Shown: piece by piece, positions 11,622 to 22,110 of the stretch
Layout: each line of letters starts with the position of its first letter
How positions within the stretch are numbered: the first letter of the stretch is position 1
Assembly (NCBI GenBank): GCA_022701365.1
Contig: JAKUHH010000090.1
Span: 749,024-813,023, forward strand
DNA: 64,000 bases
DNA from: Mycocentrospora acerina
Lineage: Eukaryota > Ascomycota > Dothideomycetes > Pleosporales
Direction: 5' to 3'
Program-made: the position numbers and the translations under genes
Notes under the pieces: model-generated
The model's input: only the letters and a program-made list of their open reading frames with translations
The model's database searches: none
Told to the model about the DNA's origin: nothing

Positions 11622-12213
11622 TTTGATATTTTCTTCTACGTTTCTCAAGAACTTTAAGGAGATGCTGCGTACTTCAAAAGCTGCTTCCTAGTATGACTTC
11701 TTCTCTCTCCATGATCTTCATCCGCCTACAACCTTTAGTCTCAAGAAATATAGCAGTGGTAGTGATATTAGCTCGTAACGGTATTATATTAGTAGCAATG
11801 GGTTTTTACGAGAGTTATTATACTGTAGTGCCTACTTATGCTGCAGAATTATCACCAATGATGGAGTCGTATGATTGACCGTAAATAATCTTGCCAGTAT
11901 GTTGATGTATCGCAAATTGCCATCAGCAGCGATCATTCCATTCATCTGTTAATACTTTCGATACGACATTTTGGGCTGGTCTCGAAAATTTCAAGGGCAA
12001 TAAGATAGCTGATGAACAGTGTCACAATGGCACTGCAAAATGTAAAAGAGACAAAGAGTCGTCACTGAAGTTGAATTCATCATTGCAGAGCTAGCTGCTA
12101 CTTGAAGAGATGGTGATTTGAACCACGATTACGATTTCGCCATTGGTAGGCGAAACCCAAACCAAGCGGAAATTTTATTTTAGGTAAATTTCAGTTGGGT
12201 GCTCTTGCCATAC
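11622..12213. other. Convergent intergenic space
   Basis: 3' flanks of the P450 (+) and the Zn2Cys6 regulator (-). AT-rich, with no feature recognised. Confidence 0.5.
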
Positions 12214-14285
12214 TCAAGAGATCAACCACTGTTCTTTCAAGTCCGCCAACACTTTGTCAGTCCTCCAGCCAATTAGTGTTTGCAAGCCTGTCAGATACTC
12301 AACACAGGCTTCTTGTTCCTTCTCATCAACTACATATGCACCGCAGGCGCTCAGAATATGGCTTCCTTGGAACATAGTGTTGCCACAGTGAGAATTACTT
12401 ACACCGTATCCGATCGTTATTCGTATGTGTTTCCGAATTGTAGCATCTGTCGCCTTGCGAGCCCGTACGCCAGCAAGCCCAACCAGCGATGCGTTCGGAG
12501 AGTAAATGGCGAGGAGGATCTTGCAGAGGTGGTAGTATTGGCAACCCACAGCGACGACTCCCTGAGCACACGGGAGGCTAGGCCAGGAACCATTGAACCT
12601 CTCGCCAGCATTAGGCTCAATATGAATCGCGCAGAAACTCCAAGGCTTCGTCCGCTCCCACTCATCAACTTTGGTATCAAGTTCTTGCCATTTGTCCTTG
12701 TTGAGAGCGTTCACTTCACCGCACGGCTGGAAAATGCCTTGCAAAATCGAAGCAAATAGAAGTATCATCCGGTTTGCCCAAGATTCGTCATCAAACTCTC
12801 TAAACACCGAAGAGTGACGATAGTTGTCTAAGCTTAGATTTAATGGCTGTTGAGTCGTCAGGGAAACAAAAATGTGTTGTCGGAGTGATATCCAACTCGC
12901 CGATTCACGGAGTCCGCCGTCTGCTGCGAAGGATGATATGCTGTTAAGAATGCGCGCTGTACCAAAATGATGGCATAGCTCGTCAGTTTCCCCCATTTCT
13001 TCGTGTAATCGCAGAAGTATTACAGCAACGAGGAAGTTTTCATCCCAATGTGCCAAAGGGTCTTCGAGTGCTACTATCAAAGCTTCGAGGCACTGGTCGA
13101 CATAAGGCTGCGAAAGGTCGTCTTGAACTCTCCCCATAAGCCATAGGTGGCGCGCAGCAAGCCCCAGAATACCGTGGAGGATCACAGGGAAGTGGGCAGC
13201 GCGCTTTGGTACTTCCTTCTCGAAGTGACACCGTGAGTCGCAGACGTCTATCCAGTTTGTGCAGTATACTATGTAATGATGAAATAGTCTACCTTCATAG
13301 GCATTCTTGACGGGCCAACAGATCGTAAGAGTTGAAGACGGACTGAATACTGATGCGTTGTACGGTGAAACGTTGTGGAACGAATCCAAAGGGCTCCGCT
13401 TCGTGGACGATGGTGAATGATTCGAGTTGGATACCGGACTCTTTTGCCAGATAGCAGAGCCATTTTGAACTTCTGCTAAGAAATGGGTTCTATCAAACCG
13501 AAACTCCTCGACATTATTCGGCGGGCGGTGAATAGTACTGCTTTGAGATGGCGAAATATGACTCTCTGAGACGTCCTGTACGGAGGGAAGGTCGTGAGGT
13601 AGTTGGAAAGAAGGTTCTCCGTATAGATTGGTTATGTTTGAGACGATGGCATCTGCACTTTTCTGCGCCGTGTTCTCAAAATTGACTTCATCGATCAGCT
13701 GTGTGATTGACATGGACCTGCCACGAGATAGATCTGAGACAGGCTCGCGCTCAGTTACAGTCTCTACATCCACCCCAGCAACGCGATACAGCAAATCCTT
13801 GTCACTCTTTGTATTTGGTACTAGAAAACGCACTGCAAAACTTGTATATCAGCCAATCATGTTGCAAATGAAAGTTGCATAGGCTGTCTATTAAAGCCCT
13901 AGATTTGCATAAGAGGAGTATATCTCACATGAGCTGGGAATATCGACCCAAGGCTGGCCTACCAAGAACTCTAGACTCTGTTCAGCAGAGCCAACATCTT
14001 CACCGGCATTGAATTTGACTGTTTTAACGTGACGAAACCGAAAAGTGTTGCCCTTGATGCACGGCCTTTTCCGTTCGGTGCAGTACTTGCATTTCTCAGA
14101 GTCGCGCAATTTGACACCTGAAGATGAGACTCAGTAATGGTTTGTAAACCAAATTTTGATGCTTCATACATCTAATGTGCCGCTCACGACACGCTTTGCT
14201 GTACAGTGATTATCAGCATGGTGTCATTGTGCGTCTCTTTCTGTGTATCAACCAGGAACACTGACCATCCGCTTTTTTGACGCAT
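12214..14285 (-). CDS. Zn2Cys6 transcription factor, candidate cluster regulator
   Basis: Nuclear regulator, 618 aa over four exons: 14285-14266, 14198-14170, 14117-13929 and 13832-12214. The zinc cluster is only visible after splicing: SGCKACRERHIRC from exons 1-2 continues to KCKYCTERKRPC in exon 3, i.e. C-x2-C-x6-C-x8-C-x2-C-x6-C. The fourth exon carries a Ser-rich linker and a fungal-specific regulatory domain (about residues 240-560) with HFPVILHGILGLAARH and DENFLVAVILLRLHEEM. It sits between the P450 and the MFS permease and is divergent from the permease, the usual place for a pathway-specific activator. This role is inferred. The 5' exons are very small, so the precise start deserves transcript support. 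Confidence 0.85.
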
Positions 14286-15095
14286 CTCAATGTCTTTCAA
14301 AGGCAGGTCGTAGTGGAACGAGAGTCGGAAGGGAAAATTGCTACGTCGGTCCAGACGGGGAATCGATCCTCTTTTGATAGAGGTGTCAAGGGCAGAGACA
14401 TGCCTAACCCCGCATTCTGCCCCGGGTTTTCGCGCATGCACACTAACGTATGGATGGAAACGATGCGGAGCCATGAGCCGATCTCAAGTCAACATTGGGT
14501 GTAGCAGGACAGCCGCTAGAAACCCTGCTCTGTCACCCATTTCCTACGGGGCAGTCAATTGCGAAAAACAAGGTTTTTGCCTCTGGCTTGGGTTCCGCGT
14601 CTGGCGATTGTGGCCAACCACACGTCGTTGATTTGCTGCTAGGCCGCGCATCTGATGGTTCTTGTCATTTTACCTTCCTTCGGGATGCCCAAGGTTTTGG
14701 TCATACTTCTACCACGGGCGGACCACACAAGCCGGTATGCCAACCCCGATGAGTAAGCCTACCCCAGGCAAATAACGCCCATACCTACGACTTAGTCTAT
14801 GTGCGGAGAAACGAAACCTGGAGCGGTGGAAGACGAGTAGACGACCATGCAAGATACAGCCACTGTCCCCAACGTGGCAATAGTTTATCCCTTCCCTTGG
14901 ATAGGTGTTTGCTGCTGAGGTAGAGCGGTTGCCACAGGTGCATCCACCGAAGTACATAAGTAGGATGTTGATCTTCACTAAAGAGCTTTCTTCAACTCCA
15001 GGTCTAACTGAGCTGGATAACAAACACATTTTTTATTTTCGCTACCGCTATCGCCTTGCACGTCTCCCCCTAGCACAACCTGCGACCCATTCATC
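14286..15095. promoter_or_regulatory. Divergent promoter region between regulator and MFS permease
   Basis: An 810 bp spacer with moderate GC and no supported ORF. It must hold the promoters of both flanking genes. No specific binding site could be assigned. Confidence 0.4.
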
Positions 15096-16764
15096 ATGTC
15101 GAGCTTCGAAAAGGATGTCAAGTACGACGAGTCGCCTTCCCACGTAGAAGATGTCCATGTTCGTGGCCATGCCGACGACATCGCTGCGCTCAGCGGTATC
15201 GAGGCTGAAGCTGCTTCCAAAGCAGCTTGGTTGATTACCAGCACTGTGTCTCTTGGCGGTCTACTCTTTGGTATTTTGGCTCTATGTTTTAGCTCCGACC
15301 ATCACCAATTGACTTCTATCAGGATATGATACTGGCTACATCTCATCCGTTCTTGTGACAATCGGCGAATCCCTTGGTCATAGACTCAGTTCTTCGGAGC
15401 AGGAGCTCGTCACCTCGCTCACCTCTGGAGGCGCCTTTGTTGGCGCTGTCGCAGCCGGCTTGATGGCTGACCGATATGGTCGCAAATTACCCATCTGGCT
15501 CGCCTGCCTCGTCTTCGTGATCGGCACCGTTCTGCAAACTGCTGCATATCACGTCCCGCAGTTCGCAGTTGGCCGATTCGTTGTTGGGTTGGGTGTCGGC
15601 GGCGCTGCTATGATAGTCCCGCTCTATATATCCGAACTAGCACCAGCTAAATACAGAGGGAAGATGATATCGACGAATAATTGCTCTGTTACGTTTGGAC
15701 AGTTGTTGGCTTCAGCAATTGGTGCAGGATTTGCGCAGATTGGTGGCGAGCAATCGCAGGCCTGGAGAGCGACGGTCGGATTTGGTGCTGTACCCGCAAT
15801 CCTTCTCGCTGGGCTGCTAATCCTGTGCCCTGAATCACCAAGACAACTTGTTTCGCACGGAAAATTGGACGAGGCTGAACAAGTGCTCTTGCGTATTTAC
15901 CCAACCTCAACCAGAGAACAGCGCCTTGCAAAAATGTCCGCAATTGAGGCGAGCATTCACGAGACAACATCAAGCATGATTGACGATTCACTCTGGCAGA
16001 CGGTCAAGCGTGTCTTCACAACCCCTGCGACTGGCCGTGCAGTTCTGACAGCATGCATAATCATGGCCATCTCTCAGCTCTCAGGTTTCAATGTCCTCAT
16101 GTACTATGCTGCTACGCTTTTCAAGATTGTTGGATTCACAAATGCAACTGCTGTCGCCATCACCGTTTCAGGCGCCAACTTTGTCTTCAGCGTTGTCAAC
16201 TTGATGATTGTTGACAAGTTTGGACGCCGCAAGATCCTGCTTGTCACCGTCTCTGCCATGTCAATGTGTCTCATCATTGCTGCAGTCGCATTCTCATACA
16301 TACCTATCAATACTCATACGCTGGAAGTAGAAAGCGACACCATTGGCTGGCCCGGCTATCTTATCATCGCCATCATCATTGTCTTTGTTGGATTCTACTC
16401 CTCTGGTCCTGCGACTATTGCATGGATTGGAACTGAGCTCATTCCCCAGGAAGTTCGTGCAATTGGAACAATGATGAATACGATGACTTGTTGGGGAACC
16501 AATATTATTGTATCTTCAACATTCTTGTCAATGATGAAGGGCATCACTCCGTCCGGTGCTTTTGGGTTCTACGCTGCCATGTGCGGCCTTGGTTGGATCT
16601 TTATCGTCTTCTGCTTCCCCGAAGTTAGAGGTATGCCACTTGAGGGTGTGCGCGAGGTTTTTCACCACGGATTTGGCGTCAGGTACGCCAGGAGGTGGCA
16701 GAGGGAGAACAAAGCGTTCGCGAAGATCAATGCTGCCAACTCAGGAGGAAGTTTTGGTCACTAA
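15096..16764 (+). CDS. MFS sugar/inositol-type transporter
   Basis: Plasma-membrane proton symporter of the sugar porter family, 538 aa. Exons are 15096-15270 and 15323-16764; the 52 nt intron joins SLGGLLFG to YDTGYISSVLV, the standard first transmembrane motif. Diagnostic motifs are DRYGRK between TM2 and TM3, VGLGVGGAAMIVPLYISELAPAKYRG after TM4, CPESPR before the central loop, QLSGFNVLMYYAATLF in TM7, and DKFGRRK. Twelve hydrophobic helices fit. The overall pattern resembles fungal myo-inositol permeases, which would match an inositol dehydrogenase-like neighbour, but substrate is not decided by these motifs. Confidence 0.93.
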
Positions 16765-17202
16765 AGTGAAGGGAATTCTTCAAAGGTATATACTTGATTC
16801 AATTCTTTACTGATAATTGTGCTTCTGCATTATTTACATGTAACAAGAATTCTAAGCTGATGATACATTTTGAACTGAAAATTTGACAACTGCTTTTGTG
16901 AAAAAAAGCTGAGTCTTACTTAAGCTGCCAAAAAAACCATGGAAACAAGAAGAAAATCACGAGTTGAGCAGGTCATGCCAAAAATGTCAACTTTATAATT
17001 CATTGTATCGTTAAACGTAATCTATATCATTTATATTAACCCTCGTAAATCCAGCCAAATAGACCGTGTCCCAAACGCATTGTCAGCTTCCTCCTAGTCG
17101 GATTTTCAAACTCGTACTGCGCTGGAGAATAGTGAAGAGTCCTTATCCACTTGAATATCTTATCAAGTAAAGAAAGCCATGCCTCACGGATGCAGCAACA
17201 CT
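16765..17202. other. Convergent intergenic space
   Basis: AT-rich 3' flanks of the MFS gene (+) and the BIM1-like gene (-). Nothing else is seen. Confidence 0.5.
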
Positions 17203-18267
17203 CTACGCCCGAGTTGACCCATCTGGAGTATTCAATCCTTTTGCTCTCAACTCGTACGCATCCTTTCCTTTCATACCCGCAGTCTTTCCCCTTCGCCACA
17301 AGAAAAACCCTATTGCGCCAAATAACAGCAGACCCCCGACAACGGCGCCAACTGCAATACCGGCTTTTGCGCCAGTGGAGAGTCCACCTCCAGACGAGCT
17401 GCCAGGTGTGGCGGACTGCGAGGCTGAAATACCAGTACCTGACGGCAAACTGCTCGAAGATGGGGATGGAGAGTCAAAATCATCGCTTGTAACATTGAAG
17501 CAAGGGACCTGGATGCTAAAGTCTTTTGTCTCGACAAAGGTCTGGTGGTACTTGTTAGTCCAGTGTACCATGCTTAATCCAAGCTTGCCGCTTTGTGTGA
17601 AATGAAAGTTGGTAGCGGCACTTCGATCCATAGCCAAACAATAGTGAAGCGTATATACTGTCGTCTTGGTGTGATTGAAAGTGGATGTTGGCAATCATTT
17701 CAAGCAAAGCTGTATTTTCAAAAACAGAAAAAAATAGTATACATACCACATCAGCACAAGCAAAGAACGACTGATTATTTCCATTGTTCTCGCCCTCATA
17801 CTCAGCCCAGTACTCAAGTTGAATCGTTGCATTTGTTCCTGCAGGAATACCCTCTAGTCTCTCAATCTGGTAGCACTGATGACCTGGATCAATGTCTGTG
17901 ATGTTGTCCACAACCTGGTCATCAAAGTCTGCTTGCGTCGTTGGATCTAAACCCGCCTATCAGCAACCTACTCTTATTCACAGTTTGTTAACTCACTGTT
18001 AGCTAGTGCTAGGCGAAACGCAACACGCCAAGCATCATCGGCGATACTCAGCGCCACTGAGCCTTGGGAGAGAGGAAAGATTGTTCGGTTGGATGGGCCG
18101 CTTGCGCTTCCACATGGTGCTGTGTTGTCGTTTTGCGCATCCCATGTCCGATCAGGTGGCCAGAGGAAGGCGACAGGACCCATGGTGCTTCCCTCCTCGC
18201 CTGAGCCATGCTGCGCAATAGCCAGGTGTGGAAGTACCGCAAGGAGAGGGATGAGTTGTGAGCGCAT
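17203..18267 (-). CDS. BIM1-like (X325/LPMO-like) copper-binding surface protein with C-terminal membrane segment
   Basis: Secreted/cell-surface protein of the copper-acquisition BIM1-like group, 269 aa. Exons are 18267-17997, 17946-17747 and 17541-17203; the second intron is long (205 nt) and joins FFACADV to TFVETKDFSIQVPCFNVT. A signal peptide (MRSQLIPLLAVLPHLAIAQ) is followed immediately by His, so cleavage would expose the N-terminal copper-ligand His typical of the fold. Other family marks are MGPVAFLWPPDRTW, PLSQGSVAL, DPGHQCY and PCFNVTSDDF. After a Ser/Gly-rich linker comes one TM helix (AGIAVGAVVGGLLLFGAIGFFLW) and a basic cytosolic tail of about 30 residues, unlike the GPI-anchored versions. 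A TATA-like TATATA lies near 18330. Confidence 0.85.
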
Positions 18268-19069
18268 ATCGCAGTAATGCAACTTGAGGTGCAAGGCCAA
18301 GCAGCAGAGAAAATGGGTACTTATCCGCGATATATACACACCCCGTACCCTACCCCCCCCCCTCACCTCAGCGCAGGATATTCCACTACCTTTGCCGCCG
18401 TAGTTGTCTTGGTGCCATCAGTCAATGGACCCGTATCATCGTATTCCAATAGAAATTTGTCGACGGTTGCATAGCCAAGCAATCCTGACTCCGTCCTCTT
18501 CTGCCGTCCTTCGAATAGGAGCAAAGTCTCACACAAGTCCCCACCAGACCCTCCCTTGTCCTGCATTGCATGTGAGCAATCCAGATGGCAGATATGCCCC
18601 AATAGGAAAGGTGGAATGACAAGGGTAGAGCAAAACGATGCATGGGAAGCGAGAAATTAAGTTATCAGATGGTGCTAAGGAGCTAAAATATGGGGCTTTG
18701 TCCAATCAAACCCATGGGCGTCTAGCCCGCCATCTTATCAGACCATCAGATAAAAATCTGCCGCCCTGTCACCTGCCTCTGGAAGCCGAACGCCGAGTCC
18801 GGACACTCTGTTGTTCGTGTGGAACGTGAATCCAGCAGGTGTGGTACATGCCAATGCTGTTGGGATCGTATTGGCTTCGAGTCAAGCCAATCGGCCCTGA
18901 GTAAGGGGATGGAGGTGTGTTTGTTTGTTGGAGCTACAAAAAGCGTGCCATGTCCTGCATGAGTGCTCAGCATCGGAAAGATAGTTTTCTCCAAGAACGA
19001 TAGTAATACTTTTTGGATTTCAATCGAATCAAGAACCCTCCGTGTACCGATCAGTTTTTTTTTGCCACA
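18268..19069. promoter_or_regulatory. Divergent promoter region of two surface-protein genes
   Basis: An 802 bp spacer between the BIM1-like gene (-) and the Cys-rich GPI protein (+). TATATA near 18330 is about 60 bp from the minus-strand start. A C9-11 homopolymer lies near 18352-18362. No gene is supported. Confidence 0.45.
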
Positions 19070-19805
19070 ATGCTTGGTTCTCAATTGTTCGTTGCAGGCT
19101 TCATTGCTGTCGCTAGTGCTACCACCTTTGCTGCAGAGGACAGCTTCTTTAATGCTCTCCTAAAGCGCCAAGAACCAGGAACACCTCAGTACGACTGCCA
19201 CTCTGCCTGCGGTCCGCTCATCTCCCGTCCATTGCAAGAACTCTGAGGCTGATACCAACGCCAGGCACTGCTATTACGCTTTCACGAGGCGCCGATCCAT
19301 GCAACAACGCAGCCTTTGTCACAAATTACAACAACTGCCTCGCTTGTGCTGGTCCCAGTGGCGCAAACATATGGCGTTACTATGGGGGCACACTGAGCAC
19401 GGCAGGTTCAAGTTGTGGGTTTGTGACTGAGCCTTCTGCTAGTGGTAGTGTGACTGGGGCATCTTCTTCAGCTACTGCGCCTGTTCTTTCGTCAAGTGGC
19501 ACTTCCGCCGTGGCATCTGGAAGTGCAGTCGCTTCATCGGTATCTGCTCCCTTGACGAGCACAACAGCAGCTTCAACTTCAGTCCCTGCTCTAACCTCTT
19601 CTGTGTCGCGTGCTCAGTCATCTGGCGCCAACGCTACCGTGAGTGCTGCTACCGTAAGTTTAGCCTTCACATCATTTTGAATTCTACTAACTGAAACGAA
19701 TAGTCTTCGCCCCCTCAACAGTCTGTTAATGCTGCTGCTGGATCCAGCATTGTCAACCCAGTTGCGTTTGGGGCCATGATGATTGGAGCCATGTTTGGAC
19801 TGTAG
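19070..19805 (+). CDS. Cys-rich secreted protein with predicted GPI anchor
   Basis: Predicted cell-wall/plasma-membrane surface protein, 210 aa. Exons are 19070-19211, 19265-19653 and 19704-19805. Exon 1 has a signal peptide (MLGSQLFVAGFIAVASA). The small Cys domain spans exons 1-2: YDCHSACG, then DPCNN, NCLACAG, IWRYYGG and SSCG, the six-Cys arrangement of a common fungal secreted family. A long Ser/Thr/Ala tract, a likely O-glycosylated stalk, follows. The last exon ends in a short hydrophobic tail (NPVAFGAMMIGAMFGL) expected of a GPI signal. The first intron uses an unusual GTCCGC donor; frame and domain continuity support it. Function unknown. Confidence 0.8.
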
Positions 19806-19982
19806 GCTAGTACAGTATCGATGATCTTGATGCACAACGCCTTGATACAGGACCAACACTGTATAAATATATATAATATATCGTCAAAGGACCAGCCTGT
19901 TGACAAGAGTGGAGATGTAACTAATAAATGACACTCACTGTACTTTCTCATCTTCTGCACCGTCCACCAGATACCTAGAATA
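19806..19982. other. Short convergent 3' region
   Basis: AT-rich, with TATAAATATATATAATATATC at about 19861-19881. Probably polyadenylation signals of the converging genes. Confidence 0.35.
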
Positions 19983-21593
19983 TCAGGTATCTACCTGCCC
20001 CTTCTTAACCTCCCCAATCCACGCCTCACAGCTAGTACAGTTGTACCTCCTGAATGTTCCCTTGCGAAGTGCAACCTTTAAACATGTGTTGAGATATCGA
20101 TGTTTACACGGCTCCACCTGGCGCATGTATTCCACACTATGCTTCTCTAGGCAAACGTTGCATTGCTCGTACATTGCAGCAATGCGCTTGCTTCCGCCGA
20201 AAAGAGACTCTTCGTTGGGGCTCTGGAGGAGAAACGATAGCGGCCTCGATGCGAACACTGATCTCCTGGGCGAGATGGGCGTTTGATTTCCTGTTGGTGA
20301 TTTGATTTCTGAAGGCAATTGCGTCTCGAAAGGAAACTGTGTTTTCAACATAAGCTTTGGAGCAAGAGCAGAATCGGTTGTTGGAGTAGATGGTGCAGAC
20401 GAGGTGGGTATGGTTGATGCTTCCGATGAAGTGTATGGTTCTGTTTCTGTTTCTGTTTCTGTTTCTTGCCGCTCCTCTACTGGCAGGTCGTTTTTATCCT
20501 CTGAATTATCCTGTATTATTTCTTTTGATTTCGGCGTTTCGACATTTGCAACTTCCTCATCTTGGATATCATCATGGATTTTCACATCGGCTTTCATCCC
20601 TACCTCAACATCGACGCCCCCAGCTGCTTCCACTGCACTGTCTTCTGTTTTCGCTTCTTCGATTATTTCAACATTTGCTTCTACTTCTTCATCCAAGATT
20701 TCTTGTCTTTGTTCTTCTTCCACATTTTCTTGATTTTGCTCTTCTTCCACCGGCTCTTGTTTTAGCCTTTCTCGAACGACCGTTTCGTTGGCTTGTTTTT
20801 CTGGGTCATCAAGCACCCCGACTTGGCCTAGTTCTTTCAATTCCGCTTCGTTTTTCTTCTCTATGACATTGCCGATCTCCGCAGCGTCAACTTCTTCAGC
20901 TTTCTCTTCCTTTGTGATTTTCACCTCCTCGGTTTCGGCATGTTGATCTTCTACCAGGTTGGCAGCATCGACTTTTTCCACTTGTTCCTCATTTTTCTGT
21001 TCCTCCTCAGCAATCTTGACTGTTTCTGGTCCATCTTTTTCTTTTTCTTTTCCTTCCTCATTTACTTCCTCTTCCTGCTTCACTTCCTCTTCCTCTTTCA
21101 CTTCCTCTTTTACTTTCACTTCCTCTTTTACTTTCACTTCCTCTTTCACTTTCACTTCCTCTTCCACTTCCTCTTCCACTTGCTCTTGCAGTTCCTTATC
21201 TAACTCTGCCTTTCCATCCCCATCAGTCCTACTCAAAACACGCTTCTCCTCCATTATTCCCCCCCGCTCTTCCTCTCTCCTCCTCTCCTCTCTTTCCCTC
21301 ACCCTCTCCTTATTCCGAACAAAATGCTTATCGCAGAGCTTCTTCCCAGTGTTCCCATCCAAGAACCTTGCCAAACCCACACACTGCGCATACGCCCCGC
21401 TACCTTCCCACTCGGCAAAGGCTTGACACCGATCCTTTGCATGTCGATCATGAAATCTGCAGTACCAAATATCCAAATGCAACTGCAACAACTCACCAGG
21501 TTTTTGACACTGATATTTGGGATTGAGGGGGACTTTGAACGCGCAACGGCGTATTGAAGTTTGGGTTTTGACAGCAAGCCGGGAGGGAGACAT
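19983..21593 (-). CDS. Glu/Lys-rich protein with N-terminal Cys/His region and C-terminal RING-like finger
   Basis: Uncharacterised, single exon, 536 aa. The N-terminus (residues about 15-95) has spaced Cys/His (RRCAFKVP, YQCQKPGE, WYCRFHDRHAKDRC, LCDKH), plausibly metal binding. Residues about 100-400 are an extremely acidic and Lys-rich low-complexity coil with VKVKEE/VKEE repeats. A Pro/Ser/Thr stretch follows. The C-terminal 60 residues hold CNVCLEKH ... EPCKHRYLNTC ... NCTSC, a C-x2-C/C-x-H/C-x2-C RING-like arrangement, suggesting a possible E3-type or zinc-binding module. Substrate and pathway are unknown. The middle may vary in repeat number between strains. Confidence 0.75.
   Translation of the reverse strand: MSPSRLAVKTQTSIRRCAFKVPLNPKYQCQKPGELLQLHLDIWYCRFHDRHAKDRCQAFAEWEGSGAYAQCVGLARFLDGNTGKKLCDKHFVRNKERVREREERRREEERGGIMEEKRVLSRTDGDGKAELDKELQEQVEEEVEEEVKVKEEVKVKEEVKVKEEVKEEEEVKQEEEVNEEGKEKEKDGPETVKIAEEEQKNEEQVEKVDAANLVEDQHAETEEVKITKEEKAEEVDAAEIGNVIEKKNEAELKELGQVGVLDDPEKQANETVVRERLKQEPVEEEQNQENVEEEQRQEILDEEVEANVEIIEEAKTEDSAVEAAGGVDVEVGMKADVKIHDDIQDEEVANVETPKSKEIIQDNSEDKNDLPVEERQETETETETEPYTSSEASTIPTSSAPSTPTTDSALAPKLMLKTQFPFETQLPSEIKSPTGNQTPISPRRSVFASRPLSFLLQSPNEESLFGGSKRIAAMYEQCNVCLEKHSVEYMRQVEPCKHRYLNTCLKVALRKGTFRRYNCTSCEAWIGEVKKGQVDT
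21085..21190. repeat. In-frame 18-bp tandem repeat inside the RING-like gene
   Basis: Repeated CTTCCTCTTTTACTTTCA-type units on the plus strand encode VKVKEE repeats on the minus strand. Unit length is a multiple of three, so copy-number change keeps frame. Confidence 0.75.
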
Positions 21594-22110
21594 GAGTGGC
21601 TTGCAGACGTAGTTGTTGTTGTTGCTGTCGTCGTCGTTGTTATTGTTGTTGCTTTGGCATCTGGGGGTCTAGGCGCCGAACGTGATGTTTGATCAAGAGT
21701 CTGGAAGGTGACGTATGTACTTGATGCGAGATGGGAGGTGAGAAAAGCCTTGTTGGGGCGTCGCTGAAAGTCTGGCGAATGTTGAATGGAGGATGGATTG
21801 GGGCGTCGCGCTTCGGGAGAGACGTTTGCGGATCAGTTGGGTTTGATTGGTTGCTAGATCGCGCTACAGGGATTGATGTGTGTTGCACGCGAACACGCGT
21901 TCATGGTACTGTAGCAATGGAGATGGCTTAGTCTAGGGCCATGCATCACCTCTCCGAAGCGGCAAAAACAGGCATGGGGCTGAGTGTTTTGTGAGTTGCA
22001 ATCCTTGTTGCTACCAGACACGAGATATCAGTTAGTCGTAAAGATAGTGCTGCAATTACAAGTGTGAGTAATTCGTCAGACAAAGGTACAGAAATCTGAC
22101 AAGCCTCCTT
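21594..22110. other. Intergenic with GTT-rich microsatellite
   Basis: A GTT/GTC trinucleotide run lies at about 21610-21655, immediately upstream of the RING-like gene start. The rest is unremarkable 5'/3' flank. Confidence 0.5.

Noticed and set aside
17555..17694. Coding continuation of the BIM1-like gene through this stretch
   Set aside because: It interrupts the conserved ACADV-TFVETKDF segment; a 205 nt intron with good sites and in-frame junction explains it.
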